A stretch of DNA of 64,000 bases, from assembly GCA_913058185.1 (NCBI GenBank), contig CAJXQX010000012.1, positions 1 through 64,000 on the forward strand, read 5' to 3'. Numbering within the stretch: position 1 is the first letter of the stretch; each line of letters starts with the position of its first letter. A program made the translations under genes and the position numbers. Below are positions 60,770 to 64,000 of this stretch, one piece after another. Origin of the DNA: an uncultured Verrucomicrobiota bacterium (GTDB lineage Bacteria > Verrucomicrobiota > Verrucomicrobiia > Opitutales > Opitutaceae). Below the pieces are notes generated by a model, which worked only from the letters and a program-made list of their open reading frames with translations, searched no databases and had not been told where the DNA came from.

Positions 60770-62128
60770 ATGAAGCTACGGTCCCAGTCCATGCCCAGTT
60801 GGCTCAAGATCCCGGTGATCTTTTTCCTGCTGGCCGCGATCTCACCACTCTTCGGTCAAGACGAGGCTCCTCCTTACGAGTCTTATGATGCCTTCGCCGA
60901 ATCCGGCGGATTCGCGCTCTTCACCGTTAACAATCTCTGGCTCCTTATCTCGGCCGCTCTCGTGTTTATCATGCACTTGGGCTTCTCGTGTGTGGAGACC
61001 GGACTCACCCAATCGAAGAACACGGTAAACATTCTCTTTAAGAATCTGTTCATCGTCTCGATCGGTATCGTGGGATACGCCTTCTACGGCTTCAACGCCA
61101 TGTATCCGGGGGACTTCAACGGTTTCTTCGCCACGGGTTCCTGGTTCGGGGTCGATAATGACGACGTGACCATGATGACGGACGCCTACGCTTCTTACAC
61201 GTGGTGGACGGACTTCATCTTCCAAGCCATGTTCGCCGCTACGGCCGCGACCATCGTTTCCGGTGCGGTTGCCGAACGCATCAAGCTCGGCAGCTTCATG
61301 GTCTACGCTACGTTGTTGGTGACCTTCATCTACCCGATCTCCGGTTCATGGCAGTGGGGTGGAGGCTGGCTCGCCGAAAAAGGCTTCTACGACTTTGCTG
61401 GTTCGTCTCTCGTCCACGCCTTTGGTGGTTTCGCTGCTCTCGCCGCTGTCATAGTTCTTGGACCTCGCAAAGGCAAATACCTCGCGAATGGCCGGGTGAA
61501 ACCGATCCTCGGTCACTCCATGCCGCTCGCGGCTATTGGTGTGTTCCTCCTCTGGTTGGGCTGGTATGGCTTTAATGGTGGCTCAGTGCTCAGCGCTGAT
61601 CCTCGTGCCGTCTCCTATGTATTCGTGACCACGACCCTCGCCGCAGCCATGGGTGCTCTCGCGGCTATGATCATCTCCTGGACCATGCTCAAGAAGCCTG
61701 ATCTCTCCATGGGCCTCAATGGTGTGCTCGCCGGTTTGGTCGGTATCACTGCTGGTGCTGACTCGGTTTCGATGAGCGGTGCCCTTTGGATCGGCCTCGT
61801 CGCTGGTGCTCTCGTGGTATTTGCCATCATCTTCTTCGACAAGATCAAGATCGACGATCCCGTCGGTGCCATCTCCGTCCACGGTATCTGTGGTATCTGG
61901 GGCACGGTCGCCGTCGCCATCTTCTCCGATGCGGCTCCGATTGGCATTCAGATTGTCGGTGCGCTCTCCGTATCAGCTCTCGCCTTCGTTTCCTCCTTCA
62001 TCCTCGCGATGGCCATCAAAGCCACCATGGGTATCCGGGTCAGTGCTGACGAAGAGGCTGAAGGTCTCGACATCAGTGAGCACGGTGCTGAAGCCTATCC
62101 AGACTTCACCCCAGCCCATAAGGGGTAA
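60770..62128 (+). CDS. amtB: Ammonium transporter
   Basis: 452 aa; FIMHLGFSCVETGLTQSKNTVNILFKNL, SSLVHAFGGFAALAAVIVLGPRKGK, GWYGFNGGS, HGICGIWG. Confidence 0.97.
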   Translation: MKLRSQSMPSWLKIPVIFFLLAAISPLFGQDEAPPYESYDAFAESGGFALFTVNNLWLLISAALVFIMHLGFSCVETGLTQSKNTVNILFKNLFIVSIGIVGYAFYGFNAMYPGDFNGFFATGSWFGVDNDDVTMMTDAYASYTWWTDFIFQAMFAATAATIVSGAVAERIKLGSFMVYATLLVTFIYPISGSWQWGGGWLAEKGFYDFAGSSLVHAFGGFAALAAVIVLGPRKGKYLANGRVKPILGHSMPLAAIGVFLLWLGWYGFNGGSVLSADPRAVSYVFVTTTLAAAMGALAAMIISWTMLKKPDLSMGLNGVLAGLVGITAGADSVSMSGALWIGLVAGALVVFAIIFFDKIKIDDPVGAISVHGICGIWGTVAVAIFSDAAPIGIQIVGALSVSALAFVSSFILAMAIKATMGIRVSADEEAEGLDISEHGAEAYPDFTPAHKG

Positions 62129-62131
62129 TGA

Positions 62132-62557
<426 letters not shown>

Positions 62558-62590
62558 TCACCGTCCCTCGGTTTTAATCCAATCTCCAAC

Positions 62591-62619
62591 GGCCACCCTT
62601 CGCGGGTGGCCGTTTTTTT
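62591..62619 (+). terminator. Rho-independent terminator downstream of glnB
   Basis: GGCCACCC / GGGTGGCC stem, 5-nt loop, T7 tract. Confidence 0.92.
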
Positions 62620-62624
62620 GTAAG

Positions 62625-62765
62625 AAGGGGTCAGGTCGCAAAAAAGTGAAATGTAGTCCCGCTTTATGGGGCAGAATTCAGTTTTTGCGACCTGACCCCT
62701 TCGGAGGGACACGTCCAAACCCCCATTCCTGAACGCGCAGGAATTCACTTTTGCGACCTGACCCC
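62625..62765. repeat. Three copies of GGGGTCAGGTCGCAAAAA(N)GTGAA-type repeat (one forward, two reverse)
   Basis: Forward 62625-62650 AAGGGGTCAGGTCGCAAAAAAGTGAA; reverse 62675-62701 AATTCAGTTTTTGCGACCTGACCCCTT; reverse 62741-62765 GAATTCACTTTTGCGACCTGACCCC; both reverse copies followed by (T/G)TCGGAGGGA. Confidence 0.85.
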
Positions 62766-62832
62766 GTCGGAGGGATGAGAGCGATGTGCCGCAATCGTAT
62801 CGGGTGAGTCGCCCGTCGCTGAGCGAAAATGC

Positions 62833-63990
62833 TCACTCTGCCACAAGATACACCTCGACCAGCACGATGCCGCTTTGATTGGCGGGCGCCGTGACTTGAG
62901 CGGTGTAGACCCCAGGGGGCAGACGAGTTAGCATAGCGGCGTCAGCGCTCCCGTTTAACAGCGGGAATGCACCGACGGTTTCCGCCGTCGCGCGGATCGC
63001 CTCGTTGCCGTTCCAATCGTCATTGGTATTTTCTGTGATTTGGCCACGCAACAGCGTGAGGCTGGGGTCCGCGAGCGTGCCGGAGACTCCAAAGTCGGCG
63101 AGACCCGGACCCACCGCACGGATCAGGAGGGAGCGGGAGGTCGTTCCTCCAATGACGAACCCCACGGTTACAGCTCCATTTGAGGCGACCTCGGTTCGCG
63201 CCGATAGGTTGATGAGACTGGCCGATAAATCGTCGATTTGGGCTTCGTAGATTTCCACCAGCGCTACGCCGGGATCAGTGTTGTTTGTCGCGGGGAGGAC
63301 TTGGGAGGTGTAGCCGCCAGCATCGAAGTTGCGGCGCACCACGCTATCGGCGCTATTGTCGGTGAGCGCAAATGCACCGAGTTCCCGGCCATCGCCGCTG
63401 CTGCTGGTCCATCCTCGATTGGTCGCGAGCGGGGTGATGGTGTCCTCGGTGGAAAAGACCTTGAGCTCGGTGGCGGCGATGCTGCTGGCCACGCCGAAGT
63501 CGCTGAGGGTGGGACCGATTCCGCGCACCACCAACTGTTTGGAACTGGATCCATCCAGCACGAATCCAGCGATCAGGGCGCCAGCTCCGTTTTCAGTGCG
63601 ATTACGGACCGACAAATTCACCAATCGTCCCGGATTGGATGCACCTTCGGGAATAACCTGACCAATCGACTCGATCGTCGCTCGTCCTAAATGACGGGGA
63701 CCATGGCGATATTGAGGCCAAGGATAGGTCTCGCTGGGGGGCGCCGGGCCGATGCCACCGAGGTCAAATGCGTATACCTTGCCATCACCGTTGCCGACGT
63801 AGACCCGGCCGTTGGCGAGGACAGGGGAACTGCGGAACCAGTTTCCGGCCGACCAAGCGCGAATTTGTTGCCCGTCCGACGAGAACCGGAAGAGTTTGTT
63901 CGCATAGCTCCCCACTACAATTGAGCCATCAGAAGCGATGGCGGCAGATGATGATCGCGCCTGCGCTTCGATCGAGGAGCGCCAAACCAT
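62833..63990 (-). CDS. PQQ-like beta-propeller secreted protein with two C-terminal modules (5' end outside window)
   Basis: SSDGQQIRAWSAGNWFRSSPVLANGRVYVGNGDGKVYAFD propeller repeat; two ~125-aa modules as in the 46 kb metalloprotease. Confidence 0.8.
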   Translation of the reverse strand: MVWRSSIEAQARSSSAAIASDGSIVVGSYANKLFRFSSDGQQIRAWSAGNWFRSSPVLANGRVYVGNGDGKVYAFDLGGIGPAPPSETYPWPQYRHGPRHLGRATIESIGQVIPEGASNPGRLVNLSVRNRTENGAGALIAGFVLDGSSSKQLVVRGIGPTLSDFGVASSIAATELKVFSTEDTITPLATNRGWTSSSGDGRELGAFALTDNSADSVVRRNFDAGGYTSQVLPATNNTDPGVALVEIYEAQIDDLSASLINLSARTEVASNGAVTVGFVIGGTTSRSLLIRAVGPGLADFGVSGTLADPSLTLLRGQITENTNDDWNGNEAIRATAETVGAFPLLNGSADAAMLTRLPPGVYTAQVTAPANQSGIVLVEVYLVAE

Positions 63991-64000
63991 GGCTCCGGAG

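Overview
This 64 kb window looks like a chromosomal segment of a heterotrophic bacterium. I infer Verrucomicrobiota, probably Opitutales/Opitutaceae-like, from the density of secreted sulfatases, DUF1080, ThuA and GxGYxYP proteins and an Opitutaceae-type secreted C-terminal module. No rRNA operon, CRISPR array, prophage or intact transposase was seen. Housekeeping content: rpsO, a DciA/DUF721 protein, MsbA-type ABC exporter, OppB/OppC permeases, tRNA-Leu(CAG), HrpA-type helicase, msrB, hemH, gpmI, aspS and amtB-glnB behind a good sigma-54-type -24/-12 element. The first 18 kb is a polysaccharide/sulfate-ester catabolic region: sialate O-acetylesterase, two sulfatases, DUF1080, ThuA, GxGYxYP. 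Main second-look items: (1) a family of paired, inverted, intergenic palindromes headed by GTAG (REP/BIME-like, 7 loci), plus a separate GGGGTCAGGTCGCAAAA repeat cluster; (2) a single-ORF fusion of a cyanophycinase-like S51 peptidase with a type I sulfatase; (3) a lipoprotein made of about 13 perfect-register 11-residue repeats; (4) a PIN/RHH toxin-antitoxin pair with ATGA coupling to an MsbA-type exporter; (5) eight genes interrupted by in-frame stops or frameshifts, including a sugar transferase with three TGA stops and an FtsX/MacB-like permease with four lesions, while housekeeping genes are clean; (6) one broken ORF that joins a sensor domain to a TonB-C-like domain. All product calls come from reading the translations by eye; no database search was run.
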